This document shows positions 10,104 to 16,314 of a stretch of DNA of 35,892 nt, piece after piece. Numbering within the stretch: position 1 is the stretch's first letter; each line of letters begins with the position of its first letter. The DNA comes from Candidatus Gastranaerophilales bacterium (lineage in GTDB: Bacteria > Cyanobacteriota > Vampirovibrionia > Gastranaerophilales > Gastranaerophilaceae). A program made the position numbers and the translations under genes. A model generated the notes under the pieces. The model saw only the letters and a program-made list of their open reading frames with translations. It did not search any database and had not been told where the DNA came from. The stretch is taken from contig CALUVG010000019.1 of the NCBI GenBank assembly GCA_944324165.1, forward strand, positions 1 through 35,892, given 5' to 3'.

Positions 10104-10304
10104 ATGGAAAATTTAACAGAAAAAGAGACAGAAGCCCTTCATTATGTAAAGTTGGGTTATACGAATAGACAGGTAGCAGAAGCAATGTCCGTAAGTTATC
10201 ATACGGCAAAGGCACATGTAAGCAGTATATTGCGGAAATTGGGAGTAAAAAACAGACTATGTGCCGTACTAAAAGCAAATGAGATAGAGGAGTTACAGAG
10301 GTAG
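10104..10304 (+). CDS. stand-alone LuxR/GerE-type helix-turn-helix protein
   Basis: The 66 residues are almost entirely a GerE-type DNA-binding domain: LTEKETEALHYVKLGYTNRQVAEAM, then SVSYHTAKAHVSSILRKLGVKNR. This is the four-helix HTH found at the C-terminus of LuxR/NarL regulators, here without receiver or ligand domain. The start at 10104 is chosen because AAGGAGA lies directly upstream; an ATG 18 bases earlier has no ribosome site. The last codons (ELQR, stop) lie inside a sequence repeated in inverted orientation near 17800, so the gene end abuts the repeat cluster. Its target is unknown. A second, even shorter HTH of the same class is at 17923-18078. Confidence 0.75.
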   Translation: MENLTEKETEALHYVKLGYTNRQVAEAMSVSYHTAKAHVSSILRKLGVKNRLCAVLKANEIEELQR

Positions 10305-10345
10305 TGAACGGTGAATAGTAAAACAGTGAACTGTTGTTTCCAAAA

Positions 10346-10410
10346 GGCACTAAGTTACTAAGGCACTCGGGCACTAAGGAGTTAATAAAGACGCTAAGAC
10401 TATAAGACGT
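10346..10410 (+). repeat. octamer-periodic array, copy A flank
   Basis: The sequence advances in 8-base steps: ggcactaa, gttactaa, ggcactcg, ggcactaa, ggagttaa, taaagacg, ctaagact, ataagacg. The same periodic left flank precedes the dispersed elements at 17590 and 35821. Confidence 0.75.
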
Positions 10411-10415
10411 GTCTT

Positions 10416-10588
10416 GGATTTGCCTGTCGCATCGTTCGCGAATAACGAGTACGCTTACGCTTTAACTCTTCGCTCACTCGCTCTCCACGCTCACGGAGTC
10501 TCGCCTTTTGAGCTTTCGCACAAGCCGGCTCAATCTGCTCGCTACCCGGATTTGCTCACATTCGTTCGCTCCATCCGTCCGCAAATCC
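10416..10588 (+). repeat. dispersed 173-bp palindrome-ended element, copy A
   Basis: The core is bounded by ggatttgc (10416-10423) and gcaaatcc (10581-10588) and followed by a gacgttaag tail. It is very CG-rich inside, with motifs such as ttcgcgaa and gtgcttacgc-type hairpins. It contains no plausible gene. Copies: 11218-11390 (same length), 17590-17701 (112 bp, lacking an internal ~61 bp) and 35821 to the window end. The pattern fits a non-autonomous, MITE- or REP-like element; no transposase is in view. Confidence 0.85.
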
Positions 10589-10616
10589 GCTAAGACGTTA
10601 AGTCCTTTACATAAAT

Positions 10617-10645
10617 CAGGTAATGTGAAATATCCACATTGCCTG
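10617..10645. repeat. hairpin at the right end of element copy A
   Basis: caggtaatgtg (10617-10627) pairs with cacattgcctg (10635-10645), one G-T mismatch. An analogous hairpin (aatcaggcaa / ttgcctgatt, 17727-17736 and 17751-17760) follows copy C, so the hairpin travels with the element. Confidence 0.7.
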
Positions 10646-10659
10646 AATAATGAAATTTT

Positions 10660-11030
10660 CTCCTCGCCCCTTGAGGGAGAGGATAGTTTGACTTAACGAG
10701 CGGCAGCGAGTTTAGTCATAACTTGGAGAGGGGTGTAGGCGTAGCCTACTCTTACATATTGGGAGACTGCTAAAGAAGTGCTGTTGAGGGAGCATTCCCC
10801 TCCTCGGAATTGAAAATTCCGGTCCGCCCTCGAGGGGAGGACATGATAATGGCAATGTTTCTGATGTGACTAGGTGATTAAGTGATTGAGTGACTAAGTC
10901 GTTTCTGGAATTAGGCTTGGTCACTAAGCGAGTGATGTCATGCTGAACTTGCAGCTCCTCTTGTTGCCGAATGCAATGAGGCTTACAAGGGAGGGTGCTC
11001 GTAGAGTATTTCAGCATCTCATTAACGTCG
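10660..11030. repeat. mosaic of GC-rich palindromic repeats
   Basis: This stretch packs several repeat types. A ctcctcgccccttgaggg motif near 10668 faces a ctcgaggggagg motif near 10832. An ggaattgaaaattcc inverted repeat lies near 10806. An octamer-periodic run (gactaggt, gattaagt, gattgagt, gactaagt) lies at about 10868-10899. A palindromic pair atgctgaa / ttcagcat near 10939 and 11012 is split by about 60 bases. The content looks like accumulated small mobile repeats rather than genes. Confidence 0.65.
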
Positions 11031-11068
11031 CGTTTTACGGTTTCTAATGATTTTGAATTTGGTTGCAT
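10712..11068 (-). pseudogene. gene start overrun by repeats
   Basis: On the minus strand a good GGAGG ribosome site precedes ATG 11068. The first ~22 codons (MQPNSKSLETVKRDVNEMLKY) read like a real, polar protein N-terminus. From about codon 17 onward the frame runs into the atgctgaa palindromic repeat and then the GC-rich mosaic, and the rest (PLSCPPLEGGPEFSIPRRG and similar) is translated repeat DNA. The likeliest reading is a small gene truncated by insertion of repeats; a functional short protein built partly from a repeat cannot be excluded. No family was recognised. Confidence 0.35.
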
Positions 11069-11217
11069 TTAGTTTTACCTCCATATATTCTGTTTAATAA
11101 CTGTGTTTTTCATCTTTTTTCTTGTCTGTAGTCTACTTTTTAAAATTTTATACATTCTTCCACAAGCCTTTCAACTTGTGTTTCTTTTAAAGACGCTAAG
11201 ACTATAAGACGTGTCTT

Positions 11218-11390
11218 GGATTTGCCTGTCGCATCGTTCGCGAATAACGAGTACGCTTCCGCTTTAACTCTTCGCTCACTCGCTCTCCACGCTCACGGAG
11301 TCTCGCCTTTTGTGCTTTCGCACAAGCCGGCTCATTCCGTTCGCTATCCGGATTTGCTCACATTCGTTCGCTACATCCGTACGCAAATCC
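11218..11390 (+). repeat. dispersed 173-bp palindrome-ended element, copy B
   Basis: Same core as copy A, in the same orientation, with ggatttgc at 11218-11225 and gcaaatcc at 11383-11390. It keeps agacgctaagactataagacgtgtctt on its left but not the longer ggcactaa array. It differs from copy A at scattered positions only. Confidence 0.85.
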
Positions 11391-11436
11391 GCTAGGACGT
11401 TAAGTTCTTTACATTGTTTAGTCCTTGTGAACAGTA

Positions 11437-11700
11437 TACATTTTGAATGATGTGGCTGAAAGCGTTGTGTGGAGCGGGTTTTACGGCTTGCCCCCCCCCC
11501 CCCCTTGAAAGCCGCTCAGGACAAGGGTTTCCGCCCCATACGGGGCAGTGGTGAGTGGAGTTATTGCCGTATTTTTGTCGGTCAAACTTTCACAACCACC
11601 GGACTTTTTCAGCGCAACAGCATTTTCTTTGTTGGGGGGGAAACCCCAACAAACAGTAAATTCTTCTTTCGTTGCCAAATTTGCAGCCATTCAAATTCCT
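11437..11700. other. GC-rich block with a run of 14 C and several hairpins
   Basis: A homopolymer of 14 C lies at 11491-11504. It is followed by the hairpins gcccc-atac-ggggc (11533-11546) and tttgttgggg / ccccaacaaa (11628-11637, 11644-11653). Frames on both strands stay open through most of the block (for example 11481-11690 on minus), but none has a convincing ribosome site or family. Composition differs sharply from the AT-rich DNA starting near 11700. It may be a transferred or repeated fragment. Confidence 0.5.
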
Positions 11701-11793
11701 CGCAAATATCCACACTTCCATTATTACATATCACCACGAATTTTTCAACCCCTTTGAACTTATAATAAAAAATCATATTGAAAAGTTTTTATA

Positions 11794-11824
11794 CAAAATA
11801 AAAAGAGGTGAATTTTTTCACCTC
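11794..11824 (-). terminator. intrinsic terminator of sepF
   Basis: On the minus strand GAGGTGA and TCACCTC (11824-11818 and 11811-11805) form a 7-bp stem with a 6-nt loop, followed by TTTTTATTTTG. It lies 38 nt past the sepF stop. Confidence 0.85.
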
Positions 11825-11861
11825 CTATATTTAACTATCTCTTCTTCTCTATTCCCTTGAC

Positions 11862-12362
11862 TTACTGTAGAGGTGCTCTCCACAATGAGTCATTAAATTT
11901 ATTTTCAGTCGTGTTAATATCTACTGATAAAGTTACGTTGCTTGGGGTAAATACAAATACTAAATCTCCTACTTTTTGCGGATTACCGTTAAGAGCATGA
12001 GCTGCCCCGCAAACAAAGTCAATAGTTCTTTGTGATTGTTCTTTATCTAACAAATGAAGGTTAAGAACAACTGTTTTTCTATCTTTAAGGTGTTGTGCAA
12101 TAGTAGCAGCATCTTTGAAAGAGCGAGGTTCAATAACCATAACTTCATAACCTTTGTAGTTAGGGTGATTGATTACTTTCAAGTCATTTGTTTTGTCCAT
12201 TTTAGGTGTAAAAGAATAAGCCGGATCAATTGCCAGATTATCCTGAACTTCATAATTACCTTCAATTTCCTGAGCCATATCGTCAAATATAGTTTCTCTA
12301 GGTTCAAATCCTTTTACCAAAAAGTCTACTACTGATTTAATTTTGTCTGTTACTACTGCCAC
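11862..12362 (-). CDS. sepF: cell division protein SepF
   Basis: The 166-residue protein ends in a canonical SepF domain: EVMVIEPRSFKDAATIAQHLKDRKTVVLNLHLLDKEQSQRTIDFVCGAAHALNGNPQKVGDLVFVFTPSNV-type core (about residues 73-145). SepF polymerises into rings that tether FtsZ to the membrane in Gram-positives and cyanobacteria. The N-terminal helix (VTDKIKSVVDFLVKGF) fits the amphipathic membrane anchor. It starts at GTG with GGAGG eight bases upstream. It lies 28 nt after yggS, the conserved ylmE/sepF arrangement, and is closed by an intrinsic terminator. Confidence 0.92.
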   Translation of the reverse strand: MAVVTDKIKSVVDFLVKGFEPRETIFDDMAQEIEGNYEVQDNLAIDPAYSFTPKMDKTNDLKVINHPNYKGYEVMVIEPRSFKDAATIAQHLKDRKTVVLNLHLLDKEQSQRTIDFVCGAAHALNGNPQKVGDLVFVFTPSNVTLSVDINTTENKFNDSLWRAPLQ

Positions 12363-12390
12363 CGTTATTTCCTCCGTTAATTATTTTATC

Positions 12391-13071
12391 TTACACATTA
12401 TTATTGACATCACTAAATAATTTTCTGCCTATTCTTAGCATTGTTGCCCCGCATTGAGCTGCGATCCGGTAATCCTGACTCATCCCCATTGACAATTCTG
12501 TCATATTGCAGTTGAATTTTTTGTTTAAAGCATCCAGTGTGTTTTTTACATCGCTAAAGAGTAAACTTAACACTTTATCCTCAGCATTTATTGGAGCCAT
12601 GTTCATGAGCCCTAAGACTTTAACATGTGGAAGCTTTATTATATCTGAGAAGTTTTTTTCAAGTTCGTCTTTGGAAAACCCGAATTTTTGTTCCTCATTT
12701 GCATTGTTCAGTTGAAGTAATATATGTTGAACTTTGTTTATCTTTTCAGCCTCTTCTGAAATAGTTTCGGCGAGTTTGAGAGAATCGACAGAATGTATGA
12801 GATCAAAATGTGCTACGACTTTTTTTACCTTATTTGTTTGAAGGTGTCCGATGAAATGAAAACGCGAATTTCGTTTTACTTCATCCGGCAGATTATTAAT
12901 CTTTTTAATCGCCTCAATTGCCCGTGATTCTGCAAAATCTCTTATGCCGGCATTGTAAGCTGCAATGATAGCATTTTCGTCGAAGTATTTCGTTACTGCA
13001 ATAATATTTGGTTTAAAAGGTGCGATTTGTTCTTGTATTTGTAATAGATTTTGTTTAATTGAGTTTTGCAT
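12391..13071 (-). CDS. yggS: YggS/PLPBP family pyridoxal-phosphate homeostasis protein
   Basis: The 226 residues match the YggS/ylmE family. NIIAVTKYFD carries the PLP-binding lysine, RFHFIGHLQTNKVKKV and LIHSVDSLKLAE follow, then LMNMAPI, and the C-terminal phosphate-binding region LSMGMSQDYRIAAQCGATMLRIGRKLF. These proteins fold like the N-domain of alanine racemase, bind PLP and keep cellular PLP in balance; no catalytic reaction is firmly known. It is co-directional with sepF, so the pair is probably one operon. Confidence 0.93.
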   Translation of the reverse strand: MQNSIKQNLLQIQEQIAPFKPNIIAVTKYFDENAIIAAYNAGIRDFAESRAIEAIKKINNLPDEVKRNSRFHFIGHLQTNKVKKVVAHFDLIHSVDSLKLAETISEEAEKINKVQHILLQLNNANEEQKFGFSKDELEKNFSDIIKLPHVKVLGLMNMAPINAEDKVLSLLFSDVKNTLDALNKKFNCNMTELSMGMSQDYRIAAQCGATMLRIGRKLFSDVNNNV

Positions 13072-13454
13072 AAACCATCTTACCTCTACAAGAGCTACTT
13101 AAAAAACTAAGTATACGTTAATTTTACCTTAACAGACCCGAGTGGACAACTATTTTTTTATATAGATATCTTGCTCCCGTCTTTTTTACCCCTGAAACCA
13201 TGTAGGCATCATGATTTCAGCCATATTTAATATTTCTTAAATATTGGTTACATTTTGTAATACTGTTTACAACTGTTAAGTTTCGGGCATGCCCGTTAAC
13301 AATTTAGCTGCATAGTGTACAAAATATAGAGTAAAATATTTAGTTTTCAAGCTGGATTTATAATAATAGAATAAACTATAACGCAGTGTATTTAATCCTA
13401 TAAACGGAGGAGATTTTATAGGCGAACGTGTTTGGGAACAGTATCATGGATAGA
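13072..13454. other. intergenic region without a recognised gene
   Basis: Between two minus-strand genes. It holds a hairpin ctgaaa-c-catg / catg-a-tttcag (13192-13220), a perfect 12-bp palindrome cgggcatgcccg (13284-13295) set between GTTAA and TTAAC, and a TATAAT-like box near 13360. At about 13405-13412 a strong GGAGGA on the plus strand is followed by ATA rather than ATG, so no gene is called. It probably contains the yggS promoter and leader, but the elements cannot be assigned with confidence. Confidence 0.4.
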
Positions 13455-13904
13455 TTATTTTTTATTGATGTTTAATTTTCGCCAGAAAGAATTTGCGCGT
13501 TTTTGTTCTTTTTTCAATATATCTGCAAAATTTATCAAGGGTTCCATTTTATATCCGCAATTTTCTGATAGTGCTCCGCCCATTGAAAACAATTCTTCCT
13601 GAGGGTATCGGCGGCATATCCCAGGGCGTATTTTATGAATTTTACATTTGTGTGTTTCAGGATCAAGATTTTGACACTCAAACACCAGACCAATATCATC
13701 TTTGTCAATAATTTTTAAGTGTGCATAGAAACTGTGTAGTAATTGTAGTTTCTGGAATTCTTTTTCATCCTGAATAACGTGTTTGAAGTGTTTGACATAA
13801 ATATGCGTACAGCATTGACCGCAGGCGTTGCATTTACCTGTGCGGTAGTATTTTCTCCGCAAAATTGTGGCTAAAAACCATTTTTTCAGTTTTAAAAACA
13901 TCAT
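13455..13904 (-). CDS. YkgJ-type cysteine cluster (CxxCxxCC) protein
   Basis: The 149-residue protein has CNACGQCC at residues 25-32 and later cysteines in FECQNLDPETHKCKIHKIRPGICRRYP, the full signature of the zinc/iron-chelating CxxCxxCC family (UPF0153/YkgJ). A role in binding Fe-S or metal ions is expected; no reaction is established. A basic, hydrophobic N-terminus (LKLKKWFLATILRRKYY) could sit at a membrane surface. No strong ribosome site precedes the ATG. It stands alone between two intergenic gaps. Confidence 0.85.
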   Translation of the reverse strand: MMFLKLKKWFLATILRRKYYRTGKCNACGQCCTHIYVKHFKHVIQDEKEFQKLQLLHSFYAHLKIIDKDDIGLVFECQNLDPETHKCKIHKIRPGICRRYPQEELFSMGGALSENCGYKMEPLINFADILKKEQKRANSFWRKLNINKK

Positions 13905-14006
13905 AATAACATGATATCAGAAGTTTTTAGTGCAAAATTGTTAACTTTTGTAAATTTTTTATTTTTATATCGCAAAAGTAAATCTTGAGTGGTATTAAAA
14001 GAAACG

Positions 14007-14093
14007 AGGAGATAATAATTAAAACCCAATAACTATAACATAACCAAAATAACCAACCTTGACCTCAAACAAAAATGAGGTCTTTTTATTTTC
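14007..14093 (+). terminator. orphan plus-strand terminator, possible small RNA end
   Basis: gacctca (14061-14067) and tgaggtc (14076-14082) form a stem followed by TTTTTATTTTCTT on the plus strand. All flanking genes are on the minus strand, so it ends no known gene. Upstream is a GAGGAG motif (14006-14011) followed by ATT, then an unstructured A/C-rich stretch. A small RNA or tiny leader-type transcript is possible; no convincing promoter is seen. Confidence 0.6.
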
Positions 14094-14634
14094 TTATACT
14101 AAATTCACACCCGCAGTAATTTTGACGATAAAGGTTAAGTTCACGTGAAATTTTATTCGTTTTCAAAAATCCGTCTTTTTTCTTGAAGTCTATAGCCTGA
14201 TAAATCAAATCATATTCGGATGCTATTTTTTGTCCTATTTCAGTTAGTTTATTGAAATTTTTATGCGGACTTATGACAATAGAGGTTGTAAATTCTTTTA
14301 TACCTGATTGTTTTGCAAATTCAGCTGTTTTTCTAAGTCTTAATTCAAAGCATCTGTCACATCTTGCCCCTTTTTCCGGTTCATTTTCCAGTCCTTGCGC
14401 AGTTTGATAAAAACTCTCCGGATCATATAAAGCTTCAACAAGTTCTACATCAAAAGCTTTACACAAAGTACGTTCAGCCTCTAAGCGTCTTTGATATTCA
14501 TCAAGCGGGTAAATGTTTGGATTGTAGAAATACACTACAATCTGATATCCCGTATCCTTTAAATAAGATACGGGATATCCTGAACATATGGCACAACAGG
14601 CATGCAGTACAATTGTTTTAGTTTGATTGTTCAT
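14086..14634 (-). CDS. queH: epoxyqueuosine reductase QueH
   Basis: QueH performs the last step of queuosine tRNA modification, reducing epoxyqueuosine, and is unrelated to the cobalamin-dependent QueG. The 182 residues show the family's metal/Fe-S cysteines: LHACCAICSGYP at the N-terminus, ARCDRCFELRL in the middle and NYCGCEFSIRK at the end. YFYNPNIYPLDEYQRR and TTSIVISPHKNF are also family blocks. Its start overlaps the end of the VKOR-DsbA gene by 17 nt, implying co-transcription. No other queuosine gene is in view. Confidence 0.93.
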   Translation of the reverse strand: MNNQTKTIVLHACCAICSGYPVSYLKDTGYQIVVYFYNPNIYPLDEYQRRLEAERTLCKAFDVELVEALYDPESFYQTAQGLENEPEKGARCDRCFELRLRKTAEFAKQSGIKEFTTSIVISPHKNFNKLTEIGQKIASEYDLIYQAIDFKKKDGFLKTNKISRELNLYRQNYCGCEFSIRK

Positions 14635-15835
14635 CTCTTGGCAGTGCCCCTTGTTCTATCATCCAGTCTTTAAATTCTTTATATGGTTTGACACCGGTAT
14701 AAGGTTTTCCATTTACAACTGTCACCGGAGTGCCATTGAAACCTCTGTCAGCAGCCATTTGTATATCGTTTCGTAATGCAAACATTGCCTCCTGACTGTT
14801 TGCATCTTTTTGTAATTTATTAACATCAAGTTTCATTTGTTTAGCATATTCAAGTACAGCTGCTTCATCTTTAGGTTTGGCATCAAATAAAACAGTATTC
14901 ATCCCCCAAAGATTTCCTTGCTTTTCGGCTGCATATGCATAGCGTGCCAGCATACACGAATCTTCGTGTCCGCCGAGTGTTTGTAAAATATAAGGGTTGC
15001 AGTCAGTGCAGAGCGGAAAATTGTGGTGAACAAATTTTACATTTTTGAGTTCTTTTGCGAGTTTATGCATCATAATATTGTGAGAACGGCAAATAGGGCA
15101 GCGGTAATCTGAGTATATTTCAACGATAACCTTTCCGTCTTTATCGCCTAACTGATTACCAACAACCGCATATTTGTTGTATTTTGCTTTTACAAATTCC
15201 TGAAAATCTTTTTTCTTTTGAATTTGAGGTGTAAAAACATTTGACATTGTTGTGTATGTTAAAAATCCTGCAGCAGCAAGCATTACAGCAATAAACATAA
15301 TCAGATATTTTTTCACTTTTATTGCATCAACGAAATCAAGAAAACTCTGTTTAATTGCTTTGCCAAAGCCGCCATCTTTAAAATCAACGGCAACAGCACC
15401 GATTATAAAGTTTAGAATATAAGTTGCAGCGCATAATACACATAGTTTCCTAATTTCATGTAAACTTATAAAGAGCAAAGTCATGGATATAATGAATGAA
15501 ATAAGTCCTAAAGAAGCAATATAATCAAGTGGATTTTTAAACACTTCTAAAAATTTCAGGAATTTTATATTTTTAAGTTTATTTGCAAATAACAGCATAA
15601 TAATAAATAGATATAAAAACATACCCCAGTAAGCAAGCGGTATGCCCCAAAATTGTGATTCAGTAGTTTTGGCAACACTGTCACAGTCAATAAAATCATT
15701 TATTGAACAAAAACTTGCAAGAGCATAAGGATTAAAATTCGCATCATAATATATCATTGCAAGTTTTATAGTCGTGATAAATCCTATAAGTGATAGTATA
15801 AATACCCATATCTTTTTCTTCAAAACTTTATCCAT
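14618..15835 (-). CDS. VKOR-DsbA fusion, disulfide-bond formation
   Basis: A vitamin K epoxide reductase domain with several membrane helices (about residues 1-200) is fused to a DsbA-like thioredoxin domain. VKOR cysteines are C43 and C51 (SFCSINDFIDCDSV) and the CVLC pair C132/C135. The thioredoxin domain has CPIC at 246-249 and the cis-proline loop NGTPVTVV (P370). Such fusions, known from cyanobacteria and other bacteria, oxidise exported proteins and pass electrons to quinones. The 405-residue length is normal. AGGAGA precedes the ATG. The cysteine-rich pilin-like proteins encoded nearby are plausible substrates, by inference. Confidence 0.92.
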   Translation of the reverse strand: MDKVLKKKIWVFILSLIGFITTIKLAMIYYDANFNPYALASFCSINDFIDCDSVAKTTESQFWGIPLAYWGMFLYLFIIMLLFANKLKNIKFLKFLEVFKNPLDYIASLGLISFIISMTLLFISLHEIRKLCVLCAATYILNFIIGAVAVDFKDGGFGKAIKQSFLDFVDAIKVKKYLIMFIAVMLAAAGFLTYTTMSNVFTPQIQKKKDFQEFVKAKYNKYAVVGNQLGDKDGKVIVEIYSDYRCPICRSHNIMMHKLAKELKNVKFVHHNFPLCTDCNPYILQTLGGHEDSCMLARYAYAAEKQGNLWGMNTVLFDAKPKDEAAVLEYAKQMKLDVNKLQKDANSQEAMFALRNDIQMAADRGFNGTPVTVVNGKPYTGVKPYKEFKDWMIEQGALPRDEQSN

Positions 15836-15867
15836 ACTCTTAAATCTCCTATTAATGTTGTAAGCAT

Positions 15868-15897
15868 ATTTTAGCAGAATTAAAGGTAATAAATCAA
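15868..15897 (-). promoter_or_regulatory. likely promoter of the VKOR-DsbA/queH unit
   Basis: On the minus strand TTGATT (15897-15892) and TAAAAT (15873-15868) are spaced by 18 bp, 33 nt before the start codon. Confidence 0.5.
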
Positions 15898-15993
15898 TAG
15901 TCTAAAGCAGAATAAATTTCATAGAGAAAAGAATAATTATATTACCAATAAGTTACATAAAAAATAGTATAATATATCTATTCTGATTAATAT

Positions 15994-16203
15994 TTATTGT
16001 AGTAATTCAAAGGTTTCTACTCCGAAATACTTAGCGATTAAGTCTAATTTTTCAATTGTTATATTCATTTTGGCATTTTCAATTTTACCGATATATGAGC
16101 CATCAAAGTCAAGCTCGAGAGACAAATGTTCCTGTGTAAGTTTTTTACGTTTTCTAAGCCGTTTTATATTTTTTGCGAGAATTTTTTTAATATCTTTTGT
16201 CAT
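15994..16203 (-). CDS. XRE-family HTH regulator
   Basis: The 69-residue protein is a single Cro/CI-type HTH domain: NIKRLRKRKKLTQEHLSLELDFDGSYIGKIENAKMNITIEKLDLIAKYFGV. The frame extends 23 codons further upstream, but those residues (HFFTIVNRGICQNCWENCC) do not belong to the domain and would run through the inverted repeat in the intergenic region, so the start is placed at 16203. It is divergent from the pilin-like gene. The perfect inverted repeat over that gene's -35 box (16236-16252) is a likely binding site, making this a candidate regulator of itself and of the pilin-like gene. Confidence 0.8.
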   Translation of the reverse strand: MTKDIKKILAKNIKRLRKRKKLTQEHLSLELDFDGSYIGKIENAKMNITIEKLDLIAKYFGVETFELLQ

Positions 16204-16235
16204 ACAACAATTTTCCCAACAATTTTGACAAATAC

Positions 16236-16269
16236 CACGATTGACAATCGTGAAAAAATGTGTTATATC
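16236..16269 (+). promoter_or_regulatory. pilin promoter with overlapping operator
   Basis: TTGACA (16241-16246) and TATATC (16264-16269) are spaced by 17 bp upstream of the pilin-like gene. The perfect inverted repeat cacgatt-gac-aatcgtg (16236-16252) covers the -35 hexamer. The divergent XRE gene makes it the obvious candidate binder. Confidence 0.7.
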
Positions 16270-16314
16270 CATGTCAACAAAGGGTTTAAGGCATATTTAA
16301 AAAAGGAGAAAATT

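Noticed and set aside
10508..10696. Open frames inside the dispersed elements
   Set aside because: They are translated repeat sequence without ribosome sites, and the frames differ between copies.
10340..11410. CRISPR array
   Set aside because: Repeats are long, few, unevenly spaced and palindrome-ended, with no regular unique spacers and no cas genes.
11469..11765. 98-codon plus-strand frame through the C run
   Set aside because: No Shine-Dalgarno, proline/serine-rich translation, and it depends on the exact length of a homopolymer; kept only as an observation.
16126..16314. Upstream extension of the pilin-like frame
   Set aside because: It runs through the divergent XRE gene and the promoter; AAGGAGAA sits correctly before ATG 16315.
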